This document shows positions 24,171-35,364 of a DNA stretch of 64,000 nt, piece by piece. Made by a program: the position numbers and the translations under genes. Source of the stretch: Lepraria neglecta (Eukaryota; Ascomycota; Lecanoromycetes; Lecanorales; Stereocaulaceae); contig CM065648.1 in assembly GCA_033220425.1 (NCBI GenBank), positions 1,426,001 through 1,490,000 of the forward strand. The letters are read 5' to 3'. Below the pieces are notes generated by a model. The model saw only the letters and a program-made list of their open reading frames with translations, ran no database searches and had not been told where the DNA came from. The first letter of the stretch is position 1, and the number at the start of each line of letters is the position of its first letter.

Positions 24171-26339
24171 GTGGGTCTGTCCAATAAGATCGAAAACCCT
24201 ATAGGGAAAAATTGATGTGCGGAGAAGGGAAGCGGTGTGCATACCTTAATTACAACGGTCGGAGAGTCCGAAAGTTTGAGGATTTTTGGAAGAAGTGCCA
24301 ATGCTGGATGACGATAATGGCTTTTAGGTTGCTAAGGCATTGGTGGACATGGAGAGCAGGGAGTGAAATGAGGAGCAGCACTTGAATCGAAGTTGACTTC
24401 ATGACCCGCATGCTTAGGAGCGGCTTACAGCCCTATGAGGCAGCTAGCCAAACCACCCCAAAATCCTACAGCGCCAACCGAGAAAGCTTCCTCCCACGCG
24501 CAATTCTTCCATCCGAGCCGTACTCGTAATCAAACCTAGGAAGTCACACCCGTTTCCCGTCACACTCGGTAATTTCGCGGCGGCGAACCCGGAAACTTTG
24601 CTTCATTCCTGGGTCCGTGCCTCCCATCGTGCAAAAGACGTGCATCAAACTCTACCACAGATATCCGCTTTGCTGAGATCGCTTCCAGTCTGGTGGGTCC
24701 CAAATAGGTAGGTCCAGATCTTTCAGTCCTTGTCGGACGACCCCTGCTATTGGGGGATTTTCTGAGAGCGATGGCACCGAATATTACGAATTATGAATTA
24801 CAAATTACGTTGGAGCGAATCAAAGTCTACAAGTCGACTCCTCTTTTGAAAAAATGAAACACGGATACTGTGTTAGCATTTGTGCCACATCCTTAAAAAG
24901 TGACAGCCTTGTCGAGTTTCAAGACGATTAGTGCGTGTGAAGCATGCAGGCAATGTTTCGTCGGAACAAACCCGCCTCAACCCGACATTATGGAACGTCG
25001 ATCGATCCACCCAATTCGGGTTGATCGTCTCTCTGGCACGTGGAGGTGAAACATTTGGGGTAGATTAGGGACGAACACGACAGCTCAACAGCGGGAGCGG
25101 ATCCTTCGAGCCAACATTTCAAAGCCGGTGTGGTGGCATGTGTCCTGTTGGTTCGTTTCCTCACCCGGGAAAGTGGACAGGGTGCCTGATTTCGTCCAAC
25201 CGGGGGCCAGAATAATGCCAATCAACAATGTGCAGGCGGCATAATAAAATGTTCGATGTCTATTGATCCATCCACTGCGGCGTAGTAGAATGATCAGGTT
25301 CGGCATACAACAAGAATGCAGAGTGATGACAGACCATTGATAGCAAGGGTTGCGTCAATAACGGATGAACTTATCTGCATGGCCACACTTCTTGAGGCTT
25401 GATCATTACCAAAGGCGGTGTCTATTAACGCGATGCTCTGCCACCACAAAAGTCCCCTCTCGGCAAGCGCGAGCACAGCCTCAAGAACCGTTTGAGTTGT
25501 TAATTCTACATTTCGCTTACTACGGTTGGTTAAGTTCATGCTGCAAGAACCTTATCATGGTACGAGCACAGTCATTTAGAATTGAGGCATCAATATTTCC
25601 TTGGACCCTGGACTCTCTGGCCCATATGGGCACTCGAACCGAAAGCTCAACGCCAGCAGTAATAGTCACTCGTAATTCTAGGCATTTTCCGACAATGTGA
25701 ACCAGTGAGTCGACGTACCAGTAAGTAATGCGTCCCAAAATAGTCTTTGAGGCTTATGCATGGGATGCACAAGTGCTTTTCCTTTTGGGCTCAGCCCTGT
25801 TGACGGCTCTTCCCCTCGCGCCGCTGATACGCCAAATCAATCCTCTATAATAATTACGCCAAACTGCAATCAGATCTTGTAAGCGGAATCAAAGGCAGAA
25901 TCCGCGAAGTTTCGCAGCAAGGCTTTTCGACCTCACCGCTTCTCCGCTTCTCCGCTCGTCGCAACCACACCCACCCACACTCTCTCGTCCAAACTGCAAC
26001 TGCGAGAACATGCGTCAGGGTGCGCGGTGAGCCTGCCTAGCAAAGCATGCATGACTGTTGTTCGACTGTTCTGGGACATGCGGTAAGAATCCCACGCGTC
26101 TCGCTTAAGAATTTAAGAGCGTTTCTGAATGCTGACAAGGTGTATGAATAGCGATCTTCGGGGGTAACATCCAGACTTGGAACTCGACGGAGAACTAAGA
26201 TAAAACGTGCATAATTAGACCAGTAGGGCGGTTTTAGCGTGCACCAACCACACTTCTGCCCTACAGCCCTCCAAACACTCCGTCCCTGACGCTACTGCTG
26301 TCTGATGCTACTCTCTGCCTCTCTGCTGCGCATTGAATC
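24171..26339. other. Gene-poor stretch, about 2.2 kb
   Basis: Minus-strand frames at about 25085-25738 have no recognisable motif. 25860-26330 looks like the promoter and 5' leader of the C2H2 gene, with long C/T-rich runs. No RNA gene or mobile element recognised. Confidence 0.45.
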
Positions 26340-29300
26340 ATGATGGCCGGCGCTCCCTCCAGTATAACCATAAGCCAGCCCCCACCCAGCATGAATGCTG
26401 TTGATCCATCTCTTCATACCCCTCCAAATACTTTTCTCTACCAACTACCCTCTCCACCTTGTGTTTCAGAGCTCTGATCGACATCTTCCTTCACTGTCCC
26501 AAATATTACCCTCTAGTAATCACCTTAATACTTTATTGAGTGTCTCTCACCTCATCGCCCTCTACCAAGTCTCTTATCCCCGTGCCTGTATTTTCTATTC
26601 TTCAACAGCTGGTATGCGTTCCCTTCTTCGTCCTGTCATTGCCCTATCCTCTCCACCGAAGCTCACAGGCAAATAGATCACGGAGCCATTAGGCAGTGAG
26701 GCATCAATCTGCCCACTGCTCGAGCCTGAGTCTCGACCCCTTACCGGGCCAATGGCAAAAGTATACAACGGCCCCAGGGATTTCGTCCTATTCCCTCGAG
26801 AAGAGTCATTCTTTGACACGTTCGATCCTCAATTGGGCGAGCACTTCAATACCATGCAGTACAATCCAAGCGCTGCCAGTAACATGCAACAAGCTCGCGA
26901 TTTCTCTGGCCATGCCAGCGCCTTCTACGAGTCATATCCCCAAGTCTGCGCATCTTCCTCTGCCTCTTCAGCCTACTTCGGGGCGCACAATGTGCCATTC
27001 GAAGCTCATAAAGGAAGCCTTGGACAATCTCTGCAGCGACATAAACCGTCTGGGTCCCCTTCACCCTCGGCCTCACAAACATTCGATAATCCTTCTTCAA
27101 GTCTGTCGTCCGCGTCAGGCGCTTCGGCCCAAAGCACAGCCTCCTCGGCCGATGGCTCTCCCTACGCAAACCCACAACACAACCTTCCATATCAGGAGAA
27201 GTGGGAGCCACTTGGGCTTGGGATCGGCCCAGAGATTGTGAGCGGCGAAAACTTCAACTTCGATAGCGATCTGATATTGGATGACGGCAAATTTGCCCAT
27301 TGCGTCGGTGAGTATCCGAAGAATTTCTTACCATCATTTCTTACAAGTCATTCAATCGCTTCCTCAATGTCTTCTGGTTCAGCATCGCAAAGTGTTTTTC
27401 CTGCGCTCTCTTCTTTACCATTGGCCTTGGATACGAAGACTGTCTCCAGAGACGTTACCATCGACTCGATCCTCAAAGAAGCCAACACCACGATACAAGA
27501 CCCTACACGTTTAGTTTCCCCAGTGTCGACGGCCTCTACAATGGCTTCACCAACAGCTCTCAAGCATCACAGTATCTCGCCAGTCGAAACAAAGAATTCG
27601 TTCAAGTCTCCGGTTACACCAGCATCCGCAGTGTCCCGCTTTCCACCACGTGGCTTTTCTCCGCGTTTAAGTGACCGTGTCCCTGTAAGACATGCATTTG
27701 TTTCTACGGATGGGATGAGAGTGCAAAGCAGCCCGCAGCAATCTCCGAACCAGTGCCATCCATATGGTCGGCCATCACCACCTCCTGCTTCTCGTTCTCA
27801 AACTCAATTTCATAAAGCTCAAAATCCTTTCTTTGGTCAAAGTAGTGGCAGATTTGTCGCTCCACTTGAATCATCTTGTTGGTTTTCCTTACTGTCTCCA
27901 GTCGATACGTTTTCTTTTTAGAAAAACTACATTTCTGTATTCTCATCTTTTACATCTGCTATCATTTGAATGGACCAGGAATCAAGGCTAACGGGTTAAT
28001 CATTACAGATCCTTCTCTCATCCAGCATTTCGACACGCCCATCTCTCACAACACTAGCACCGAACCGTATCCCGGAGTCATCCATACATTTCATCATCCA
28101 CCCTCGCAAACATTCCAGCCACCATCGCCAGCACCCTCCGATACTTCAAGCCAAGATTCGCATAGGCCTGGATCCGCAAGATTTCGAAGCGGCACTGCAT
28201 CACCATACCGTCTCACCAATTCTTACCAACCCTATCCCCAAAGCTCCGAAGCACGTAGGCTCTCAATCGCATCAAGCCATTCTCGCAATTCTATGGAGAG
28301 TCCAGGATCTGCCTATTATGGATTCGACGACGATGGCAAGGAGAGGACGCGCTGCCCGCATCCAGACTGTGGACGACCATTCAAGGATCTCAAGGCCCAC
28401 ATGCTCACCCATCAGTCCGAGAGACCTGAGAAGTGCCCAATCGTCAACTGCGCCTACCACCACAAGGGATTCGCTCGCAAATATGATAAGAATCGCCACA
28501 CTCTGACTCACTACAAGGGTAACATGGTTTGCGGATTCTGCCCAGGATCTGGCTCCGCGTCTGAGAAGAGCTTCAATCGAGCTGACGTCTTCAAACGTCA
28601 TCTGACTTCTGTACACGGTGTTGAGCAGACACCTCCAAACAGCCGCAAGAAAAGCCCAAATTCCGCAAACAAGAAGACGTCAACGCAGGCCGTTGACGCT
28701 ACCGGCAAATGCTCGACGTGTTCAGCGACATTCAAGAATGCGCAAGAATTTTATGAACATCTTGACGACTGCGTCCTCCGCGTGGTCCAGCAAGAGGAGC
28801 CGAGTGAAGCCATCAACGAGCAACACCTCGGCGGCGTCGTCAACGATCAAGCAGTTCGGGAGACCATGGATCGTCACATGCTGCCCACCGAGACAGATGT
28901 CAGCCAAGACGCCACGAATTTCGATGACGATGACGAGGACGGAAACTTTGATGACTTCATAGATGAGTCCAGTGAAGACAATCAAGTTTGGCCAGTCAGC
29001 TCGAAATCTCGGTCCGGCAAAGGCGAGATCTCGTCTCGGAAGGGCAATTCAAGTTGACAATTAACACATCCCCAGGGTGTCGGATCGCACGTTGGGGGTG
29101 GCAATTCAATCACCAAATCTGGCCGGACTTCTGGTGGAAGAGGTCGCGGCATGACACGTACCAAAGGAGGTGTGCCCTTGGTCGGCAAGGGACGAAGAAA
29201 GAGAAAGCACTATCCCGTCTCCTGGGGCTGTTCAAAAGAGCAAATGAAGATGAAGAAAAGAGTATTATGTGTGTACGATGGACCACGCCGCCTTTGGAAG

Positions 29301-29456
29301 GACGATATGATGCTTGATAATGATTTTGAAGTTCGAATGCGACTTGGCAAGGGCGATTCGTATGTGACAGACTTGGACGTTCAGACTCTTAAACGGGCCA
29401 ACGCCTTGCATGATGCGACTGAGGAGGAAAAGGGACCGTATTCTCTGGAAGAATAA
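26340..29456 (+). CDS. C2H2 zinc-finger transcription factor
   Basis: A Ser/Pro/Ala-rich N-terminal half (from MAKVYNGPRDFVLFPREES at 26752) precedes a zinc-finger block at about 28330-28620: CPHPDCGRPFKDLKAHMLTH, CPIVNCAYHHKGFARKYDKN and CGFCPGSGSASEKSFNRAD...HLTSVHG, plus a later CSTCSATFKN. One intron of about 170 nt ends at 28010 (CATTACAG), joining NPFF or a nearby donor to DPSLIQHFDTP. A short frame at 26340 (MMAGAPSSITISQPPPSMNA) may be a first exon spliced onto the region just before 26752; this is inferred. The frame ends at TGA 29055-29057 but continues in the same frame to 29456 with a basic block (GGVPLVGKGRRKRKHYPVSW) that looks conserved. Either an 81-nt intron (28995-29075) skips the stop or the stop is read through. 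Target genes unknown. Confidence 0.8.
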
Positions 29457-29836
29457 GGAAAGCTCCGGGTTTCATGGACAGCATTTGTAACGATTGTATT
29501 CTACGTTCTTGTGACTGGCAACGCCTTACCTTTGTATGAATAGTGTGATGCCTAGCGCTCTATTAATATCAATGACTTGTATGACATCAAAGGTTCCAAT
29601 AGTGCTGATAATACTGAATCATGGTGTGTCTCTGTCGTACTTGGCCATACCTTTCCACAATTGACTCTTAATGAAGGCTGCTCTCGCGCTTCATCATACG
29701 CGTACCGGAACAAAAAATTTCCGCACCGAAGTCTTGGCAACACTTTACGCGTCGTCCAAGAACGCGTCTCTCTGATCACTATCAGTTGCAAAGGACCAAA
29801 GATTACAATGTCGCGGTAGCAAGACTATAGACCAAA
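29457..29836. other. Intergenic, 380 bp
   Basis: 3' flank of the C2H2 gene and promoter of the primase gene. Nothing else seen. Confidence 0.5.
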
Positions 29837-31672
29837 ATGATACGGCAAGACTACAACCGTATAGACCCCAAGCGGAGGAGTACACTTGATCATAAGAAGA
29901 AGCAATTCGCGACCCCAACATACAAGCAACAGGAATACCCCCACCGATTGAACCTCTATGAAATACCCCCCACTGCAGAGATCACCCTTGAGCAATTCGA
30001 ACAATGGGCAATTGATAGACTGAGAAGTACCGTTACACCTTTCTGCAGCCGTGATATGCCTCCGATTGACCATCTATAGTCCTAGCTGAGCTCGAAGCCT
30101 GCTCTTTCCGCAACAAGACCCTAACGGAGACAGCTGCCTACATTACACCGTTACTCCAGAAATGGTTACCTCTCCACTCCAACAGTTCATCTTCAGCTGG
30201 CGCCCAAGACGAGAACCTTAAGCTAGAACGACAGAAAGACCACTACTCGCACTTCATACTTCGCCTCGCTTTCTCTTCAACCGAGGATCTACGGCGACGC
30301 TTTGCACGGATTGAATGCTCTTTGTTCAAGCTTCGCTTCCAGAATGACGATGCTAGAGAGAGACAAGCATTCGTCGAGTCACTGCAGCTGGACTGGGAAG
30401 TGGTGTCGGAGGAGGAGAAACGAACATTGGCGACGGATCTCCAAAATGCAACCCCAGGCTTGAGAAAGCAGGAGGTGGAGGAAGGTGGTTGGTTCAAAGT
30501 CGACTTTGAGACGGTGCCAGAGCTTGTGGAAAGTCGGAGGGTTTTTCTTAAGCGCGGGAAGGCGTACGTGCCGGTCAGAGAGCAGATGAGTATGGTTCTT
30601 GCTGGATTCAATGAGAGAGTAGACAAAGGGTTGGAGGTATGGGATTCCCTCTCTCGCATTACATGCTATTTCTAACATTCGATACAGCTCGCAGCCCGCG
30701 CCCTCCCCCGCCTCGATGAAGATGACCGCCTCACTCCCATCCTAAATCACTTATCCAGGAACTTTGCAACCCCCGACTCCACCCTCTCAGACTCCGACAG
30801 CGCCCTCCCCGGCGCTCCAATTAACGCCGCCTCAATCGATCACCTATCACAGCACTTCCCCCTCTGCATGCGAAACTTATATATGACCTTGCGCAAGAAC
30901 AGCCATTTAAAACATTTCGGACGTCTGCAATACACGCTCTTCCTCAAAGGCATCGGCTTGACGCTGGAAGACTGTCTTATTTTCTGGCGCCAGGCTTTCA
31001 AGCTCATTACCGACGACACGTTCAACAAGGAATACCGCTACAACGTCAGACACGCATACGGCGAGGTCGGCGGAGACGCCACAAGGCGCGGCCGCGGCTA
31101 CTCCCCCTTCTCCTGCCAGAAAATCCTGACCGAGCATCCACCCGGAAGTGGCGAAAGTCATGGATGTCCCTACCGGCATTTCAGTGCCGATAACCTGACC
31201 ACACTGCTCCAGACCACAGGAGTCAACGACCGAGACGTGCTGCGAGGAGTGAAAGAGGATGTAGAAAAGAAGCGATACCATATTGCCTGCAACCGGGTAT
31301 TCGATTGGTACGTACATTTCTGATTGCTGCTTTCTTTCCCTGAATATATCTACTAATTTCGAAATTCGCAGGGCTCATAAAGGGGATATAAAACGTGTAA
31401 AAGAGGACGGCAGCTGGGGTGCGGCGGAGTTGGACACGATTGTACATCCAAATACGTATGTTAGCGTTTCCGAGTCATAACTCCTCCTTTCACGCCTCTG
31501 TTTGAGCCGGAAATATTTTCGGCTCATGAGACATGTCTTTCGACTCAGCAATCGCCACAAAGAGGAAACGCTGACTCCAAAATCTTCAAGATATTTCAAA
31601 CGGAGCTGGCTGCTGACGACAGGTGGCAAGGCTGTGGGTGGGGACGGTATGGGGGATGAGATGGAAATGTAA
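29837..31672 (+). CDS. PRI2: DNA primase large subunit
   Basis: Regulatory subunit of the pol alpha-primase complex, which makes RNA primers at replication forks. N-terminal RRSTLDHKKKQFATPTYKQQ and YPHRLNLYEIPPTAEITLEQ are typical of PRI2. The C-terminal domain has the four cysteines that hold the 4Fe-4S cluster: HFPLCMRNLY, GYSPFSCQKI, HGCPYRHF and HIACNRVF. Introns: 30027-30079 (joins DRLR to ILAELEA), 30637-30687, 31308-31371 (VFDW|AHKGD) and 31456-31590, which joins HPNT to YFKRSWLL and gives the stop at 31670-31672. About 510 residues, intact. The last intron was chosen because it restores the family ending HPNxYFxRS. Confidence 0.93.
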
Positions 31673-32031
31673 CATAAAGCCAATGACTTGGGATAATGAA
31701 TGGCGCTCATGTATGTTTTCTCGGCTTGGTACCAGACAAGGATGAAAATTTAGGCTCCGCATTTGAGAGAAAATGCCAAAAAGCAGGTCTGTATACCCCC
31801 AGAAGTAGCAACTCTGGAGACTCATGACCTTGCCTGGTGCCTGATCATTTGGAGCGGCATTATGGAGCATTAGCGCAGGGGATTAAGCCAAGCAATATCT
31901 CAGAGCCCTTCTGTTCATAATGATGCTGTTCAGTTTATTGGAGAAATGCGTTCATACTTATGCACGCAAGCTATGCCCCAATGACAAAGGAATCGCCTTG
32001 CCTCGCCTGATTGAATTCGTAGGATCGCCGC
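31673..32031. other. Intergenic between convergent genes
   Basis: 3' flanks of the PRI2 and lipase genes; no other feature seen. Confidence 0.5.
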
Positions 32032-34255
32032 TCATTCTATCTTGTCATGCCCGTTCTCGCCATTAATCACAGCAGTCTCATCTTCACTGGCACCTGTCTC
32101 CTCCCCATCCACTTCGAAGTCATCAAAGAACACCCCACTCTGCCGCTTCAGCTCCTGAAGCATACTAGAGCGTCTATCCTCTTTTTGCAACTGATGCGGT
32201 TCGTGTTCATCCTCTGTGGACGGCTCCGCGGAGCTTCTCATAGCCTGGCCATGCATACGCATGCTCTCACGGTCTCGGGTCGCTATGCCTTCCATGTCTG
32301 CTTTACCTGAGCCGCCGAGTAGGAGGCCTTCCTCAATCAAACGTTCTATCTTCATGCGATTCTGGATGAAGAGCAGCTTCGGGAAAGTTGACTGCTGACC
32401 TACTATGAGCATTTTTGCCAATCTTTCTGGTGAAGGGTCGGAGAGGATGTACCAGAAATCGCTGATGCGGCTCTTTGGCCATATGGTGATGGTGCCGCTG
32501 AATTGCTGCAGCCAGATTCCGGACCAGTCCTGCCCTAGGGGGCGTGGCAGCAATTCGAGATGTTTGGAAATCTTAATGAACTTCTGGAGTTCAAGTTTGA
32601 GGTAGGTTTCGGTAGCGCTCCCAAGGTAGCCACCACGCCACCCTCTGCCTTTTCGGTGTGTAACTGGACGGCCGACAGCCCCTCTTGAGGAGAAGAAGAA
32701 AAGATTGATGTGGGGGTTGACTTGGGAGACGATCGAGAAATTCACACCGAAGTGCAGATTTAAAGCTTTGAGCGGGATGTCAGTACGGAGACTTCCATCT
32801 TTCCACTTGTGGCCAAAGGAGTAGGGCGTCAGGGTTCCGCTCTGGATTTTCATCATTAGGACTACAGGGTTTAATATGCCAGGGACGGCCGCGGAAGCAA
32901 GCACAGCCGACCATATAACACAATCAGGGGCTGTCAAGTAATTCGTTAGGATAGTCGGGGAGTGTGGATCTGAAGGAACGCAAGTGACATTGAGGATTCG
33001 GCCAGTACGCTCGTAGGCTTCTCGAAAGGTAGTGCTACCCCTGCAAAACCAACTGCAGCTTTGAAAGGGTCAGTGGAAGTACAAAAATGCGTAAGTGGAA
33101 AGCAACCACTCACTGGCGAGCCCATTCAAGAGAGTCAAATCTTGCCCCAGTCCGCCACCAGCGAGGACCCCATGTGAGGAATCCTTCTTGGCACGCTCTT
33201 ATGTGATGAGCAAGGGCTGGAACTAAGAGCCTTTGCAACTCTTGGTCTGTCCGTGTGGCGACCAGTGCTGCGACAAGGGCTCCTCCACTGGTCCCCGTTA
33301 TAACATCAGGAAGAAGTGAAGCATCGAGCATCGCTCTTACTACTCCGAAGTGGTAATATGCAAATGTAGCTCCACCTGACAAGCACAGCGCAGTGCGACC
33401 GAAATTGGTATGTAGATGCTTCGCAAGAGAGTACTTCTCCGACTGGCTGAGTTGAGAGGTGTGGAGGAGGTAAGCGAGGGACGCATGCAACTCGTCAACA
33501 AATTCCTGAGCGAGGTGTTTCGTTCCATAGTATGTCTCGCTGTAGAGCCTTGGATTCTCTACACCAACGAAGTTGTTCTTGACACAAGCTTCCACCAGGC
33601 TCCGTAGTTTATTGAGAGCTTCTTTCGGCGTCTTGCCATGTAGCTGTTCTTGGGATTTTGCCAGTGCCCTGCCTTCCTTGAGCTGGTCCTTCACCTTCGT
33701 TACCGTTGTGTAGTCGTAATAGGCGTAATCGTCCGTCTCTTTCCACTGCTCATTGCCAAGGTGATTATCAAGCTCTTGAGCTGCCTTCCGCCAGTCACCA
33801 TGATTGGTCTTCGACCTAAGATTGCGCCGTAGACCTTGCCGCCGGCCTCGCCAGGTCACTAATCGTTCGTACGCCCAAATGTAGGTTCGAGTCAGCAGGT
33901 ATGAAAAGAAGAGGAACAGTATCCAACCGGAGACTATCAACAAGAGAGGCCATTTGAGTATAGCGTAGATAAAGCCTTCTCTTGTCTCGTCTGTGGTCCG
34001 CGGAGGCTTTTTTCGCGATCGAGGCTTCTTCCGCTTGACTCGCTGGTGAACAGGGCGCCAGTCGTTGAGGGCTATCACAGGAGAAGACTCCGGCGCGCTC
34101 AAGGCCTTTGCAAACTCTTCGATATCAGCCTTGTTTATGAATTCGTTGCCGAAGTCGGGAAGGGTGGTAGGGTTGAAGGAGCTTTTGGGGAAGCCATAGG
34201 TTGTTGAGTTCGCCTCCGGCATTCCGTCCTCCACTACGTAGGAATCAAGTTGCAC
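32032..34255 (-). CDS. Patatin-like phospholipase / lipid hydrolase
   Basis: Fungal patatin-domain hydrolase of the Tgl3/4/5-related family that acts on triacylglycerols or phospholipids. Order: acidic and basic N-terminus, one membrane-associated hydrophobic stretch (KWPLLLIVSGWILFLFFSYL), then the patatin core with oxyanion loop LCLSGGATFAYYHFGVVRAM, nucleophile motif GTSGGALVAAL (Ser in GxSxG) and the catalytic Asp in KDGSLRTDIP. SQVNPHINLFFFSSRGAVGR and LGQDWSGIW follow as in the family. One intron (about 33112-33052) joins SLEWAR to HWFCRGSTTFREAYERTG. The tail is Glu-rich, ending NGHDKIE. About 720 residues, intact. The hydrophobic stretch suggests lipid-droplet or ER association. Confidence 0.9.
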
Positions 34256-35364
34256 ATGAGCACAGGAGACTCATGAGAAGAAAGTTTTAACATTCAATAT
34301 AGCATGTGTTTTCGGCCGAGACGGGTTATACCTGCCTAGGTAGCGTGGAGGCTGTTGGCGAGGAATGCTACGTCACAAGACCCTTTCTAACACCAATTTG
34401 GAACTTGCTGGCGCGCGTTTTAGGAGCAGCTGTGTTTGAAATTTGACACTATATACGTGTTCTTCGTACTCATGCATGCAAATCAAGGAGTGATGTGATA
34501 CCAAACAAGTACGCTTCGAAAAGTGCTAAGAACGGAAAGCCTTGGCAGTCACGTGCTTCGAGGGTCGTTGTTTCCCCACGAAAGCCACAGGTGCACTTTA
34601 CCGAACGTTAAGCTTTTGAGCCGCGTGGTACCTGCGCCAGATCGTCGACGGCGAGCATGTTCACTATCTGACAGGTATTGTCCCTTCGTCAAGAGAGGGT
34701 GAGACAAGCTTGGAGCGCCGAAAAAGGCATTGATCGATGTCAAGCTTCCCAGCGTATGGGGGGGTCTTCGGGCTTTTTCACATTAAGGCACTCTTTCGAG
34801 GTAATGGAAAGGATTGAAGAAAGGTCCGAATGCGCTTCAGAGGAGTTCGGGATGTTTGTGTGCGGGAAACAACGAAGCGGATAGTGGTTGGAAGTGGTTG
34901 CCTAGCTAGTCAAGCTAGCGTAGATCTTTCCTTTGGCGGGTCTTGGCACTGGCCCGAATCACAATCATAAGCATCACGATTCGCAACACGATTTGCCGCT
35001 CAATAATTTGTTTTCCTACACTTGATCGTATCCTCGAGCTCTTCCTGGCTTTGTGCCACTACTTGGTTCGTGCGCGATATTCACCCTTGAAATATTCGTG
35101 AACAATACACTCCGTTCCGTGCTTCGGCCATCCGGCACGCGCTATTCTCAGCCTGCCATTGCCCTCGACAATGAAGACAGCTACTATCTAACCTGATTAG
35201 CTGGTATTTTCACGCTGGGAGCGAAAGCCTACTGGTCAACGACGACGTAATGCGACAAGTGGCCCGCCAAGTCCGATATTTATGAGAGGAGGCGTGTGAG
35301 CGATAGCAGAGATTCCAAACATCGAGTACACCGGGTACATTCACACATCTTCATTCGTTACAAT
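34256..35364. promoter_or_regulatory. Divergent promoter region, about 1.1 kb
   Basis: Between the lipase (-) and the Yta7-like gene (+). It contains an E-box palindrome TCACGTG at 34549-34555. No coding frame of note. Confidence 0.45.

Noticed and set aside
24171-26339. tRNA or other small RNA genes in the gene-poor stretch
   Set aside because: No convincing TΨC-type box or cloverleaf found by eye; a tRNAscan run would decide.
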